A stretch of 64,000 nt of DNA, taken from assembly GCF_000007825.1 (NCBI RefSeq), contig NC_004722.1, positions 653,501 through 717,500 of the forward strand, given 5' to 3'. The DNA is from Bacillus cereus ATCC 14579. Its GTDB lineage: Bacteria; Bacillota; Bacilli; Bacillales; Bacillaceae_G. Shown piece after piece: positions 8,877 to 17,121 of this stretch. The position numbers were made by a program, and so were the translations under genes. The notes beneath the pieces are model-generated. The model saw only the letters and a program-made list of their open reading frames with translations, had not been told where the DNA came from and searched no databases. How positions within the stretch are numbered: the first letter of the stretch is position 1; each line of letters starts with the position of its first letter.

Positions 8877-11276
8877 ATGAGAAGAAAAGCACCATTTAAA
8901 GTGTTGTCATCATTAGCAATTGCGGCAATTATCGGATGTACATCTGTAATGAGTGCTCCGTTAGCATATGCAGAAACGGTAGCAAAAGAGAAAGATAGTG
9001 TATCTACAACACCAATTGATTACAATTTAATTCAAGAAGATCGTTTAGCGGAAGCTCTGAAAGAAAGAGGAACAATTAATCCAGCATCTTCTAAAGAAGA
9101 GACGAAAAAAGCTGTTGAGCAATATATTGAAAAGAAACAAGGAGATCAGGCGAATAAAGAAATTCTTCCAGATGCTCACTCACAAGAAACATCTGATTTC
9201 ACAAAAAAAGTAAAAGAGAAAAAGATGGAAGAAAAGGAAAATGTAAAAAAGGCTGAAAAAAATGTTAGCCTTGAGCAAAAGCCAGAACCAAATAAAAAGC
9301 AATTGAATGGGCAAGTTCCAACTTCAAAAGCAAAGCAAGCTCCATATAAGGGATCTGTTCGATCGGATAAAGTATTAGTGTTACTCGTTGAATTTAGTGA
9401 TTATAAACATAATAATATTGATCAAACACCAGGTTATATGTATTCGAAAGACTTTAGTAGAGAACATTATCAAAAGATGTTGTTCGGTAATGAGCCGTAT
9501 ACTTTATTTGATGGTTCAAAAGTAAAAACGTTTAAACAATACTATGAAGAGCAGTCTGGTGGTAGTTATACGACAGATGGATATGTAACGGAGTGGCTAA
9601 CTGTTCCAGGAAAAGCATCTGATTATGGAGCTGATGGTAGCAGTGGTCACGATAATAAAGGTCCAAAGGGTGCACGTGATTTAGTGAAAGAAGCTTTGTA
9701 TGCAGCTGCTGAGAAAGGACTAGATTTATCTCAGTTTGATCAATTTGATAGATATGATACAAACGGGGACGGGAATCAAAATGAACCTGACGGTGTAATT
9801 GATCATTTAATGGTAATCCATGCTGGTGTTGGTCAAGAAGCTGGTGGCGGTAAATTAGGTGATGATGCGATCTGGTCACATCGTTCAAAATTAGCAGTAG
9901 ATCCAGTAGCGATTGAAGGTACGAAATCAAAGGTAGATTACTTTGGTGGTAAAGTAGCAGCACATGATTACACAATTGAACCAGAAGATGGAGCTGTAGG
10001 TGTGTTTGCACATGAATTTGGACATGATCTTGGATTACCAGATGAATATGACACGAAATATACTGGAAATGGTTCACCAGTCGAAGCTTGGTCATTAATG
10101 AGTGGAGGTAGTTGGACAGGGAAAATCGCAGGAACAGAGCCGACTAGTTTTTCACCACAAAATAAAGACTTCTTACAAAAGAATATGGGTGGCAACTGGG
10201 CAAAAATATTAGAAGTAGATTACGATAAAATTAAGAGTGGTGTGGGAGTTCCTACCTATATTGATCAAAGTGTTACGAAATCAAATCGTCCAGGCGTTGT
10301 ACGTGTTAACTTACCAGGTAAAAGTGTTGAAACGATTAAACCGGAGTTTGGAAAGCATGCATATTATAGTACAAGAGGCGATGATATGCATACAACGTTA
10401 GAGACACCATTCTTTGATTTAACAAAGGGAACAAATGCAAAATTCGATTATAAAGCAAATTATGAGTTAGAAGCAGAGTGCGATTTCGTCGAAGTACATG
10501 CAGTAACAGAAGATGGAACGAAAACATTAATTGATAGACTTGGGGAAAAAGTAGTCCAAGGAGATAAAGATACAACAGATGGGAAATGGATTGATAAATC
10601 ATATGATTTAAGTCAATTTAAAGGCAAAAAAGTGAAACTACAATTCGACTATATTACAGATCCGGCTGTAACATATAAAGGTTTTGCGATGGACAATGTA
10701 AATGTAACTGTTGATGGACAAGTTGTATTTTCTGATGATGCAGAAGGACAGTCTAAAATGAATTTAAATGGTTTTGTTGTTTCTGATGGGACAGAGAAGA
10801 AAGCTCATTATTACTACTTAGAGTGGAGAAATTATGCGGGATCAGATAATGGTTTAAAAGCAGGAAAAGGTCCAGTGTATAATACAGGTCTTGTCGTTTG
10901 GTATGCAGATGATAGTTTCAAAGATAACTGGGTTGGGGTGCATCCAGGTGAAGGATTCCTTGGTGTTGTAGATTCTCATCCAGAAGCGCTAGTTGGTAAT
11001 TTAAACGGAAAACCAGCATACGGTAATACAGGCATGCAAATTGCAGATGCAGCATTTTCATTTGATAAAACACCAGCATGGAGTGTAAATTCATTAACAC
11101 GTGGTCAGTTTAACTATTCTGGATTACAAGGTGTTACAACTTTTGATGATTCAAAAGTATATAGTAACAAGCAAATTGCAGACGCAGGAAGAAAAGTTCC
11201 AAACCTTGGACTTAAATTCCAAGTTGTTGGACAGGCAGAAGATAAATCGGCAGGCGCTGTTTGGATTAAACGTTAA
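8877..11276 (+). CDS. inhA2: Immune inhibitor A metalloprotease, InhA2 type (M6 family)
   Basis: A secreted zinc metalloprotease that degrades host antibacterial and matrix proteins. The 799-residue product has a signal peptide (MRRKAPFKVLSSLAIAAII onward, cleavage near AYA-ET, residues 30-33), a lysine/glutamate-rich propeptide to about residue 160, the M6 catalytic domain with the zinc motif HEFGHDLGLPDE at residues 379-390, a downstream GGSW/Met-turn-like LMSGGSW, and a C-terminal domain with MAM/immune-inhibitor-like sequence. GGGGAG precedes the ATG. It is monocistronic between two bcr1-like repeats and has a PlcR box upstream. The name InhA2 rather than InhA1 rests on length, context and that box. 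Confidence 0.93.
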   Translation: MRRKAPFKVLSSLAIAAIIGCTSVMSAPLAYAETVAKEKDSVSTTPIDYNLIQEDRLAEALKERGTINPASSKEETKKAVEQYIEKKQGDQANKEILPDAHSQETSDFTKKVKEKKMEEKENVKKAEKNVSLEQKPEPNKKQLNGQVPTSKAKQAPYKGSVRSDKVLVLLVEFSDYKHNNIDQTPGYMYSKDFSREHYQKMLFGNEPYTLFDGSKVKTFKQYYEEQSGGSYTTDGYVTEWLTVPGKASDYGADGSSGHDNKGPKGARDLVKEALYAAAEKGLDLSQFDQFDRYDTNGDGNQNEPDGVIDHLMVIHAGVGQEAGGGKLGDDAIWSHRSKLAVDPVAIEGTKSKVDYFGGKVAAHDYTIEPEDGAVGVFAHEFGHDLGLPDEYDTKYTGNGSPVEAWSLMSGGSWTGKIAGTEPTSFSPQNKDFLQKNMGGNWAKILEVDYDKIKSGVGVPTYIDQSVTKSNRPGVVRVNLPGKSVETIKPEFGKHAYYSTRGDDMHTTLETPFFDLTKGTNAKFDYKANYELEAECDFVEVHAVTEDGTKTLIDRLGEKVVQGDKDTTDGKWIDKSYDLSQFKGKKVKLQFDYITDPAVTYKGFAMDNVNVTVDGQVVFSDDAEGQSKMNLNGFVVSDGTEKKAHYYYLEWRNYAGSDNGLKAGKGPVYNTGLVVWYADDSFKDNWVGVHPGEGFLGVVDSHPEALVGNLNGKPAYGNTGMQIADAAFSFDKTPAWSVNSLTRGQFNYSGLQGVTTFDDSKVYSNKQIADAGRKVPNLGLKFQVVGQAEDKSAGAVWIKR

Positions 11277-11283
11277 TAACATA

Positions 11284-11317
11284 AAAGCACATTCTTCATA
11301 TGAAGAGTGTGCTTTTT
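11284..11317 (+). terminator. Terminator of inhA2
   Basis: AAAAGCACA-TTCTTCA pairs with TGAAGA-GTGTGCTTTTT. It is seven bases after the stop. Confidence 0.92.
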
Positions 11318-11344
11318 AATTTGTACAGTAAGTTATTATTTTAG

Positions 11345-11500
11345 TTTATCCCGCATTAACGGTCAGTAAGATCCCCACCTCAAAATTCAGTGGAAATAAA
11401 GAAGTTAGTTGGGAGATCAACTACCCGTAAAAGCCCGATTGGTTCAACTAATAATCAGTGGGGAGGAACAAAACCCCCATTGATTAAAGTTTCACTTTAT
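11345..11500 (+). repeat. bcr1-like repeat, full-length copy (156 bp)
   Basis: Begins TTTATCCCGCATTAACGG and ends AAAGTTTCACTTTAT, with TTTAT at both termini. Internal complementary segments (CCCCACC/GGTGGG-like and AATCAGTGGGG/CCCCCATTGATT) would fold into stem-loops. The length and TTTAT ends agree with what I remember of bcr1, a roughly 155-bp mobile repeat special to the B. cereus group. Related copies in this window are at 8641, 19572, 21216, 37593 and 50698. Confidence 0.85.
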
Positions 11501-11540
11501 GTAATACAAGTGTTTATTCATGTGTACTGTATCAAATTAT

Positions 11541-12014
11541 GTGGGGAAAGGAAATATTTCCGAGGAAATTGTCGAAGTATCGTCAGTATTTATAAACTTT
11601 CTGTTTAAAAGAAGAGATGTATTATTGCCTTTACGGCTCAATTTATTTACATTGTTATTTGGTTATACACAAAAGTAATATATTGGGCAAAAAGAGTTCT
11701 ATTCGATAGGGCTCTTTGGTTTTGTATTTGATATACAAATATTAACCTCGATTGTTTGGAAATGTATCTTCTTGTTTAGCCTCAGTTGGACTTTAACTGC
11801 AGTTTTTGTTTTTCGTTTATATGAAGAAGGAGATGAGCGGTTACCTTTTATATTTAAATTAATTGGCATTATTCCAACGCTTCCATTATATTACGAGTTA
11901 TATCAATATGCATTAAAAAAAAGACAACGATGGATTATCCCATCATTGTCTTTTTTACTTTGCTTCTTACATAAATCATCCCAGCAAATGTTAATAAAAA
12001 TGCTGTCCCGATAA
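11541..12014 (+). pseudogene. Possible remnant of a small membrane-protein gene
   Basis: From GTG 11541 one frame stays hydrophobic and protein-like for 130 codons apart from a single TAA at 11676-11678: EEIVEVSSVFINFLFKRRD, LLPLRLNLFTLLFGYTQK, stop, YIGQKEFYSIGLFGFV, ILTSIVWKCIFLFSLSWTL, FIFKLIGIIPTLPLYYELY. It has no good ribosome site and no stop of its own before it runs through the hairpin at 11915-11956 into the antisense of the next gene. It may be a decayed membrane protein of about 130 residues, or chance open sequence in AT-rich DNA. I do not recognise the family. Nothing else is visible between the bcr1 copy and the convergent gene. Confidence 0.3.
11915..11956 (-). terminator. Terminator at the 3' end of the MFS gene (works both ways)
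   Basis: AAAAAAGACAACGATGG pairs with CCATCATTGTCTTTTTT (one mismatch). The stop codon of the minus-strand gene lies in the loop. T-runs on both strands allow bidirectional use. Confidence 0.85.
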
Positions 12015-13089
12015 TGAAGCTGACGCTAGGTGATGCTCCGATTGCGCCGACTGTAAAGGAGCCAGCAACAACTCCTAATGAGAAGAAGGCATAAAATAAT
12101 CCGAATGCCTTTCCGCGATTATCGTCTGTAGTATTTTCAACAAGTAAAGCGTTAATAGACGGAAAGAGGATTGCGAATCCAATTCCATAAATCATCATTA
12201 CGATAAAGAGCATACCTTTTGTAGCAAATAATCCGAGTAAAGATAATGCGAATGCCATAACTGCAATTCCGATTAGCATTAGTTTCGAACGATTAAATCG
12301 ATCATAAATACGATTTGTTGGAAGCAAGAAGAAGAGGATAGCAGTTATACCAAATACACTTAACATCATGCCTGTTGTAGATGCTTTAAGCGCTAATGCC
12401 TCAACTTTTACTGGTAACATATAAGTGACAATTCCTTGTGAAAACATTAATGTGAAAGCACCAATATATGCTTGTAATAACGGTTCTGATTTTAAAAGTT
12501 CAACCATATCTTCTTTGTTCATCATTTGCGTTCTTGATGTATCTTTTCTTGATACGTTATTTGGTAAGAAGAATAGAGATACGATCGTACCAAGAGCCAT
12601 TAAAATAGAAATAGTAATGAAGACCCACTCTACGCCAGCTGTTGCTTTCATAATACCGCTGAAAGCAGGTCCTACGATTGCGGCTGTTCCAACAGCAGCA
12701 CCAGATAGAGCCATTGCTTTTCCTTGTCTTTTTGCATTTGTTTGTTTTGATAAAAATGTAAAGGCAGCAGGAATTAAAAAGCCATCACTAAATCCATGCA
12801 TAAAGCGCACAACTAATAGTTGTTCACCACTTTGAACAACGGTGTATAACAAGACTATGAAACTCGTAATTCCCATGCTTATATAAAGGATTTTTTTTGC
12901 ACCAAATTTATCGACAGCGGCTCCAGCAATAATATTACCGATCATATTAGCGAATGAGTACATACCGACAACTAGCCCGATAATAAGAGGAGTTCCTCCA
13001 AGGCTTTGAGCGAAAGTACTCATAATAGGTAATTGTGAAAATGTATCTAAAAATGCCACGATAACGATAAAGTAAATAAAATATTTCAA
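11935..13089 (-). CDS. MFS transporter, 12 TM
   Basis: A 384-residue major facilitator protein. Seen: motif A-like GAAVDKFGAKKILYI near residue 57, a second-half equivalent NRIYDRFNRSKLMLIG near residue 255, and a long run of alternating hydrophobic helices consistent with 12 segments. The start is a TTG (13089) placed ten bases after GGAGAGGTG; no better ATG is available in frame. Sugar, drug or siderophore export are all possible and the sequence does not decide. It stands alone, convergent to the inhA2 region and divergent from bdhA. Confidence 0.85.
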   Translation of the reverse strand: MKYFIYFIVIVAFLDTFSQLPIMSTFAQSLGGTPLIIGLVVGMYSFANMIGNIIAGAAVDKFGAKKILYISMGITSFIVLLYTVVQSGEQLLVVRFMHGFSDGFLIPAAFTFLSKQTNAKRQGKAMALSGAAVGTAAIVGPAFSGIMKATAGVEWVFITISILMALGTIVSLFFLPNNVSRKDTSRTQMMNKEDMVELLKSEPLLQAYIGAFTLMFSQGIVTYMLPVKVEALALKASTTGMMLSVFGITAILFFLLPTNRIYDRFNRSKLMLIGIAVMAFALSLLGLFATKGMLFIVMMIYGIGFAILFPSINALLVENTTDDNRGKAFGLFYAFFSLGVVAGSFTVGAIGASPSVSFIIGTAFLLTFAGMIYVRSKVKKTMMG

Positions 13090-13233
13090 GCGATATTCAC
13101 CTCTCCTATGCTATTATGGCACAATGCTAATTTCACCTGCAATGAAATTGAATTAACAGATGTGGAAAAAAGTACAAAGTGACAAAATATTGAACGTTAT
13201 TTGTAAAAAATTAGTGGGGATGTGATTGTTTTT

Positions 13234-13262
13234 TTGAAATATATGGATAGAAGTATTATAAT
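13234..13262 (+). promoter_or_regulatory. Sigma-A promoter of the butanediol dehydrogenase gene
   Basis: TTGAAA (13234-13239) and a perfect TATAAT (13257-13262) with 17-base spacing, about 52 bases before the start codon. Confidence 0.8.
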
Positions 13263-13314
13263 AGAATTGTAAACTTCACCAGGTTAAGTATATACATAGA
13301 GAGGGATGTATAAA

Positions 13315-14367
13315 ATGAAAGCACTACTTTGGCATAATCAACGTGATGTACGAGTAGAAGAAGTACCAGAACCAACAGTAAAACCAGGAACAGTGAAAAT
13401 CAAAGTTAAATGGTGTGGTATTTGTGGGACAGACTTGCATGAATATTTAGCAGGGCCTATTTTTATTCCAACAGAAGAACATCCATTAACACATGTGAAA
13501 GCACCTGTTATTTTAGGTCATGAGTTTAGTGGTGAGGTAATAGAGATTGGTGAAGGAGTTACATCTCATAAAGTGGGAGACCGCGTTGTTGTAGAGCCAA
13601 TTTATTCTTGTGGTAAATGTGAAGCTTGTAAACATGGACATTACAATGTTTGTGAACAACTTGTTTTCCACGGTCTTGGCGGAGAAGGCGGCGGTTTCTC
13701 TGAATATACAGTAGTACCAGAAGATATGGTTCATCACATTCCAGATGAAATGACGTATGAACAAGGTGCGCTTGTAGAACCAGCAGCAGTAGCAGTTCAT
13801 GCAGTACGTCAAAGTAAATTAAAAGAAGGGGAAGCTGTAGCGGTATTTGGTTGCGGTCCAATTGGACTTCTTGTTATCCAAGCAGCTAAAGCAGCAGGAG
13901 CAACTCCTGTTATTGCAGTTGAACTTTCTAAAGAACGTCAAGAGTTAGCGAAATTAGCAGGTGCGGATTATGTATTAAATCCAGCAACTCAAGATGTGTT
14001 AGCTGAAATTCGTAACTTAACAAATGGTTTAGGTGTAAATGTTAGCTTTGAAGTAACAGGTGTTGAAGTTGTACTACGCCAAGCGATTGAAAGTACAAGC
14101 TTCGAAGGACAAACTGTAATTGTTAGTGTATGGGAAAAAGACGCAACAATTACTCCAAATAACTTAGTATTAAAAGAAAAAGAAGTTATTGGTATTTTAG
14201 GATACCGTCACATCTTCCCAGCTGTTATTAAATTGATTAGCTCCGGTCAAATTCAAGCAGAGAAATTAATTACGAAAAAAATTACAGTGGATCAAGTTGT
14301 TGAAGAAGGATTTGAAGCACTTGTAAAAGATAAAACACAAGTGAAAATTCTTGTTTCACCTAAATAA
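13315..14367 (+). CDS. bdhA: (R,R)-2,3-butanediol dehydrogenase, zinc MDR family
   Basis: A 350-residue cytosolic medium-chain dehydrogenase that reduces acetoin to 2,3-butanediol with NADH, or the reverse. Seen: catalytic zinc ligands in CGICGTDLHEY (Cys37) and GHEFSGEV (around His70), the four-cysteine structural-zinc loop CGKCEACKHGHYNVC near residues 99-113, and the nucleotide-binding GCGPIG near residue 180. ATG 13315 follows GAGAGGG; the in-frame ATG nine bases upstream lies too close. Closest known proteins are butanediol dehydrogenases; sorbitol dehydrogenase is the main alternative. Monocistronic, with a strong promoter and terminator. Confidence 0.87.
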   Translation: MKALLWHNQRDVRVEEVPEPTVKPGTVKIKVKWCGICGTDLHEYLAGPIFIPTEEHPLTHVKAPVILGHEFSGEVIEIGEGVTSHKVGDRVVVEPIYSCGKCEACKHGHYNVCEQLVFHGLGGEGGGFSEYTVVPEDMVHHIPDEMTYEQGALVEPAAVAVHAVRQSKLKEGEAVAVFGCGPIGLLVIQAAKAAGATPVIAVELSKERQELAKLAGADYVLNPATQDVLAEIRNLTNGLGVNVSFEVTGVEVVLRQAIESTSFEGQTVIVSVWEKDATITPNNLVLKEKEVIGILGYRHIFPAVIKLISSGQIQAEKLITKKITVDQVVEEGFEALVKDKTQVKILVSPK

Positions 14368-14382
14368 GATAGAATCGAATAG

Positions 14383-14422
14383 AGTAGCCCTTTTCTAGAA
14401 ATAGAAGAGGGCTACTTTTTTT
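14383..14422 (+). terminator. Terminator of bdhA
   Basis: AGTAGCCCT-TTTCTA pairs with TAGAAG-AGGGCTACT, followed by seven T. Confidence 0.93.
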
Positions 14423-14486
14423 CTATACTGAAAGGTGATAGACTTTCCTTTGACTCAATGTATTTTTGTTTGGAAGGGAGAATCTA

Positions 14487-14831
14487 ATGCTTTCATTTTT
14501 GTTAACTTTAAAGCGAATGTTAAGAGCCTGTTTACGAGCGTGGAAAGATAAAGAATTTCAAGTATTATTTGTATTAACAATTTTGACTTTAATATCGGGT
14601 ACGATTTTTTATAGTACAGTTGAAGGATTACGTCCTATTGACGCTTTATATTTTAGTGTGGTCACGTTGACGACTGTCGGTGATGGGAATTTTAGTCCGC
14701 AAACTGATTTCGGAAAGATATTTACAATTTTATACATATTTATTGGGATTGGACTAGTGTTTGGATTTATTCATAAGTTAGCAGTTAATGTACAATTGCC
14801 AAGTATATTATCGAATAGAAAAAAAGAGTAA
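14487..14831 (+). CDS. NaK non-selective cation channel (2 TM)
   Basis: A tetrameric cation channel that conducts both sodium and potassium. The 114-residue protein matches the crystallised B. cereus NaK channel as I remember it: M0 interfacial helix (residues about 1-20), TM1 (about 23-43), pore helix, filter TVGDG at residues 63-67 in place of the potassium-selective TVGYG, then TM2 (about 80-105). ATG 14487 follows GGAAGGGAG by eight bases; an in-frame TTG at 14466 lies upstream of that site and is unlikely. It sits between bdhA and plcB with its own terminator. Its physiological role is unsettled. Confidence 0.96.
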   Translation: MLSFLLTLKRMLRACLRAWKDKEFQVLFVLTILTLISGTIFYSTVEGLRPIDALYFSVVTLTTVGDGNFSPQTDFGKIFTILYIFIGIGLVFGFIHKLAVNVQLPSILSNRKKE

Positions 14832-14858
14832 AGCATTCAGATGCTTTACTTTTTTTTT
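14827..14858 (+). terminator. Terminator of the NaK gene
   Basis: AGTAAAGCAT/ATGCTTTACT with a TCAG loop, then eight T. The stem begins inside the stop codon region. Confidence 0.93.
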
Positions 14859-14945
14859 ACATTAGTTTAGACAAGCCTTAATAATAGTTTATTAAAATGA
14901 AAGTGTATTCATTCATTATATTCACTGTGTATAAAGTTATAATGA

Positions 14946-14961
14946 TATGAACATTTGCATA
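14946..14961. promoter_or_regulatory. PlcR box upstream of plcB
   Basis: TATGAACATTTGCATA is a perfect match to TATGNAN4TNCATA, 123 bases before the plcB start. PlcR with its peptide PapR activates extracellular virulence genes at the onset of stationary phase. Confidence 0.92.
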
Positions 14962-15084
14962 TTTTAATTTATTGATAGAAATTTCATGAAAGGTGGGATA
15001 TTCTAGTCATAGGTTAACCGGACGACATCATAGGATCCTAACAAAATGTTTACAATAATTCAATTATAAAATGGAGGATTTTAT

Positions 15085-15936
15085 ATGAAAAAAAAAGTAC
15101 TTGCTTTAGCGGCAGCTATTACATTAGTTGCTCCATTACAAAGTGTTGCATTTGCTCATGAAAATGATGGGGGACAGAGATTTGGAGTTATTCCGCGCTG
15201 GTCTGCTGAAGATAAACATAAAGAAGGCGTGAATTCTCATTTATGGATTGTAAACCGTGCAATTGATATTATGTCTCGTAATACAACACTTGTAAAACAA
15301 GATCGAGTTGCACTATTAAATGAATGGCGTACTGAGTTAGAGAACGGTATTTATGCTGCTGACTATGAAAATCCTTATTATGATAATAGCACATTTGCTT
15401 CACATTTCTATGACCCTGACAATGGGAAAACTTATATTCCGTATGCAAAGCAAGCAAAGGAAACAGGAGCTAAATATTTTAAATTAGCTGGTGAGTCTTA
15501 TAAAAATAAAGATATGAAACAAGCGTTCTTCTATTTAGGATTATCTCTTCATTATTTAGGGGATGTAAACCAACCGATGCATGCGGCAAACTTTACGAAT
15601 CTATCGTATCCACAAGGATTCCATTCTAAATATGAAAACTTTGTAGATACGATAAAAGATAATTATAAAGTAACGGATGGAAATGGATATTGGAACTGGA
15701 AAGGTACGAATCCAGAAGATTGGATTCATGGAGCGGCAGTAGTTGCGAAACAAGATTACGCTGGCATTGTAAATGATAATACGAAAGATTGGTTCGTGAG
15801 AGCTGCTGTATCACAAGAATATGCAGATAAATGGCGCGCTGAAGTTACACCAATGACAGGTAAGCGTTTAATGGATGCACAACGTGTTACTGCTGGATAT
15901 ATTCAGCTTTGGTTTGATACGTACGGAAATCGTTAA
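15085..15936 (+). CDS. plcB: Phosphatidylcholine-preferring phospholipase C
   Basis: A secreted three-zinc phospholipase C that cleaves phosphatidylcholine and related lipids to diacylglycerol and phosphocholine. At 283 residues it is full length: signal peptide (about 1-24, ending AFA), a 14-residue propeptide HENDGGQRFGVIPR, then the mature enzyme starting at Trp39 (WSAEDKHKEG), whose N-terminus itself ligates zinc. Further zinc ligands lie in NSHLWIV, the ASHFYDPD segment, and LHYLGDVNQPMHAANFT. A perfect PlcR box is upstream. The sphingomyelinase gene follows after a terminator-like hairpin. Confidence 0.97.
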   Translation: MKKKVLALAAAITLVAPLQSVAFAHENDGGQRFGVIPRWSAEDKHKEGVNSHLWIVNRAIDIMSRNTTLVKQDRVALLNEWRTELENGIYAADYENPYYDNSTFASHFYDPDNGKTYIPYAKQAKETGAKYFKLAGESYKNKDMKQAFFYLGLSLHYLGDVNQPMHAANFTNLSYPQGFHSKYENFVDTIKDNYKVTDGNGYWNWKGTNPEDWIHGAAVVAKQDYAGIVNDNTKDWFVRAAVSQEYADKWRAEVTPMTGKRLMDAQRVTAGYIQLWFDTYGNR

Positions 15937-15942
15937 GTATTT

Positions 15943-15982
15943 AAAAAAGGTCAAATCTCAGAATAGAGTATTTGGCCTTTTT
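15943..15982 (+). terminator. Hairpin/terminator between plcB and sph
   Basis: AAAAAAGGTCAAAT...ATTTGGCCTTTTT forms an imperfect stem with a T-run. It probably ends most plcB transcripts with some readthrough into sph, which has no obvious PlcR box of its own. Confidence 0.8.
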
Positions 15983-16012
15983 ATCACTATACAATACATG
16001 GAGGTATGAAAC

Positions 16013-17014
16013 GTGAAAGGTAAATTGCTAAAAGGTGTACTTAGCTTAGGTGTTGGTTTAGGAGCTTTATATAGCGGAACGTCAGCTCAAGCAGAAGTGT
16101 CTACAAATCAAAATGATACATTAAAAGTGATGACGCATAATGTATATATGCTATCAACAAACTTATATCCGAACTGGGGACAAACTGAGCGTGCTGATTT
16201 AATCGGGGCGGCAGATTATATAAAGAATCAAGATGTAGTTATATTAAATGAAGTGTTTGATAATAGCGCTTCAGATCGTTTATTAGGGAATTTGAAGAAA
16301 GAATATCCAAATCAAACAGCAGTATTAGGTCGTAGTAGTGGAAGTGAATGGGATAAAACGTTAGGAAACTATTCATCTTCAACTCCTGAAGATGGTGGCG
16401 TTGCGATTGTGAGCAAATGGCCAATCGCTGAAAAGATTCAATATGTATTTGCAAAAGGATGCGGGCCAGATAATTTATCGAATAAAGGATTTGTATACAC
16501 GAAAATTAAGAAAAATGATCGTTTCGTTCACGTGATTGGGACGCATTTGCAGGCTGAAGATAGTATGTGCGGAAAAACTTCACCAGCATCTGTACGTACG
16601 AACCAATTAAAAGAAATTCAAGATTTTATTAAAAATAAAAATATACCAAATAATGAGTATGTGTTAATTGGTGGTGATATGAACGTAAATAAGATAAATG
16701 CAGAGAACAATAATGATTCAGAGTATGCATCTATGTTTAAAACATTGAACGCTTCTGTACCATCTTATACTGGACATACAGCGACTTGGGATGCAACGAC
16801 AAACAGTATTGCAAAATATAATTTCCCTGATAGTCCTGCCGAATATTTAGATTATATTATTGCAAGCAAAGACCATGCGAACCCATCGTATATAGAGAAT
16901 AAGGTGTTACAGCCGAAATCTCCACAATGGACTGTTACATCATGGTTCCAAAAATATACGTATAATGATTACTCTGATCATTATCCAGTAGAGGCGACTA
17001 TTTCTATGAAGTAG
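16013..17014 (+). CDS. sph: Sphingomyelinase C
   Basis: A secreted magnesium-dependent neutral sphingomyelinase (DNase I-like exo/endonuclease/phosphatase fold) that releases ceramide and lyses erythrocytes together with PlcB. The 333-residue precursor has a signal peptide ending about SAQA (residue 27). Catalytic motifs: KVMTHNVYML, the metal-binding Glu in VVILNEVFD, IGTHLQAED, the Asp in IGGDMNVNK, and the C-terminal SDHYPVEA with the general-base His. The start is GTG 16013, eight bases from GGAGG. It lies directly downstream of plcB as in other group members. Confidence 0.96.
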   Translation: MKGKLLKGVLSLGVGLGALYSGTSAQAEVSTNQNDTLKVMTHNVYMLSTNLYPNWGQTERADLIGAADYIKNQDVVILNEVFDNSASDRLLGNLKKEYPNQTAVLGRSSGSEWDKTLGNYSSSTPEDGGVAIVSKWPIAEKIQYVFAKGCGPDNLSNKGFVYTKIKKNDRFVHVIGTHLQAEDSMCGKTSPASVRTNQLKEIQDFIKNKNIPNNEYVLIGGDMNVNKINAENNNDSEYASMFKTLNASVPSYTGHTATWDATTNSIAKYNFPDSPAEYLDYIIASKDHANPSYIENKVLQPKSPQWTVTSWFQKYTYNDYSDHYPVEATISMK

Positions 17015-17018
17015 TTTC

Positions 17019-17053
17019 AAAAAGTTTCTTCGTAAAGAAGAAACTTTTTTTAT
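17019..17053 (+). terminator. Terminator of sph
   Basis: AAAAAGTTTCTTC/GAAGAAACTTTTTTT with a GTAAA loop. Confidence 0.93.
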
Positions 17054-17121
17054 TTGCAAACAGGAAAATCATACTTTCTTTCCAATATGTATAAGACATA
17101 TTGAAAAGAGGAGAGAAAAAT

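Noticed and set aside
11390..11608. Open frame of 72 codons across the bcr1 repeat
   Set aside because: It lies mostly in the repeat, has no ribosome site and codes for no recognisable protein.
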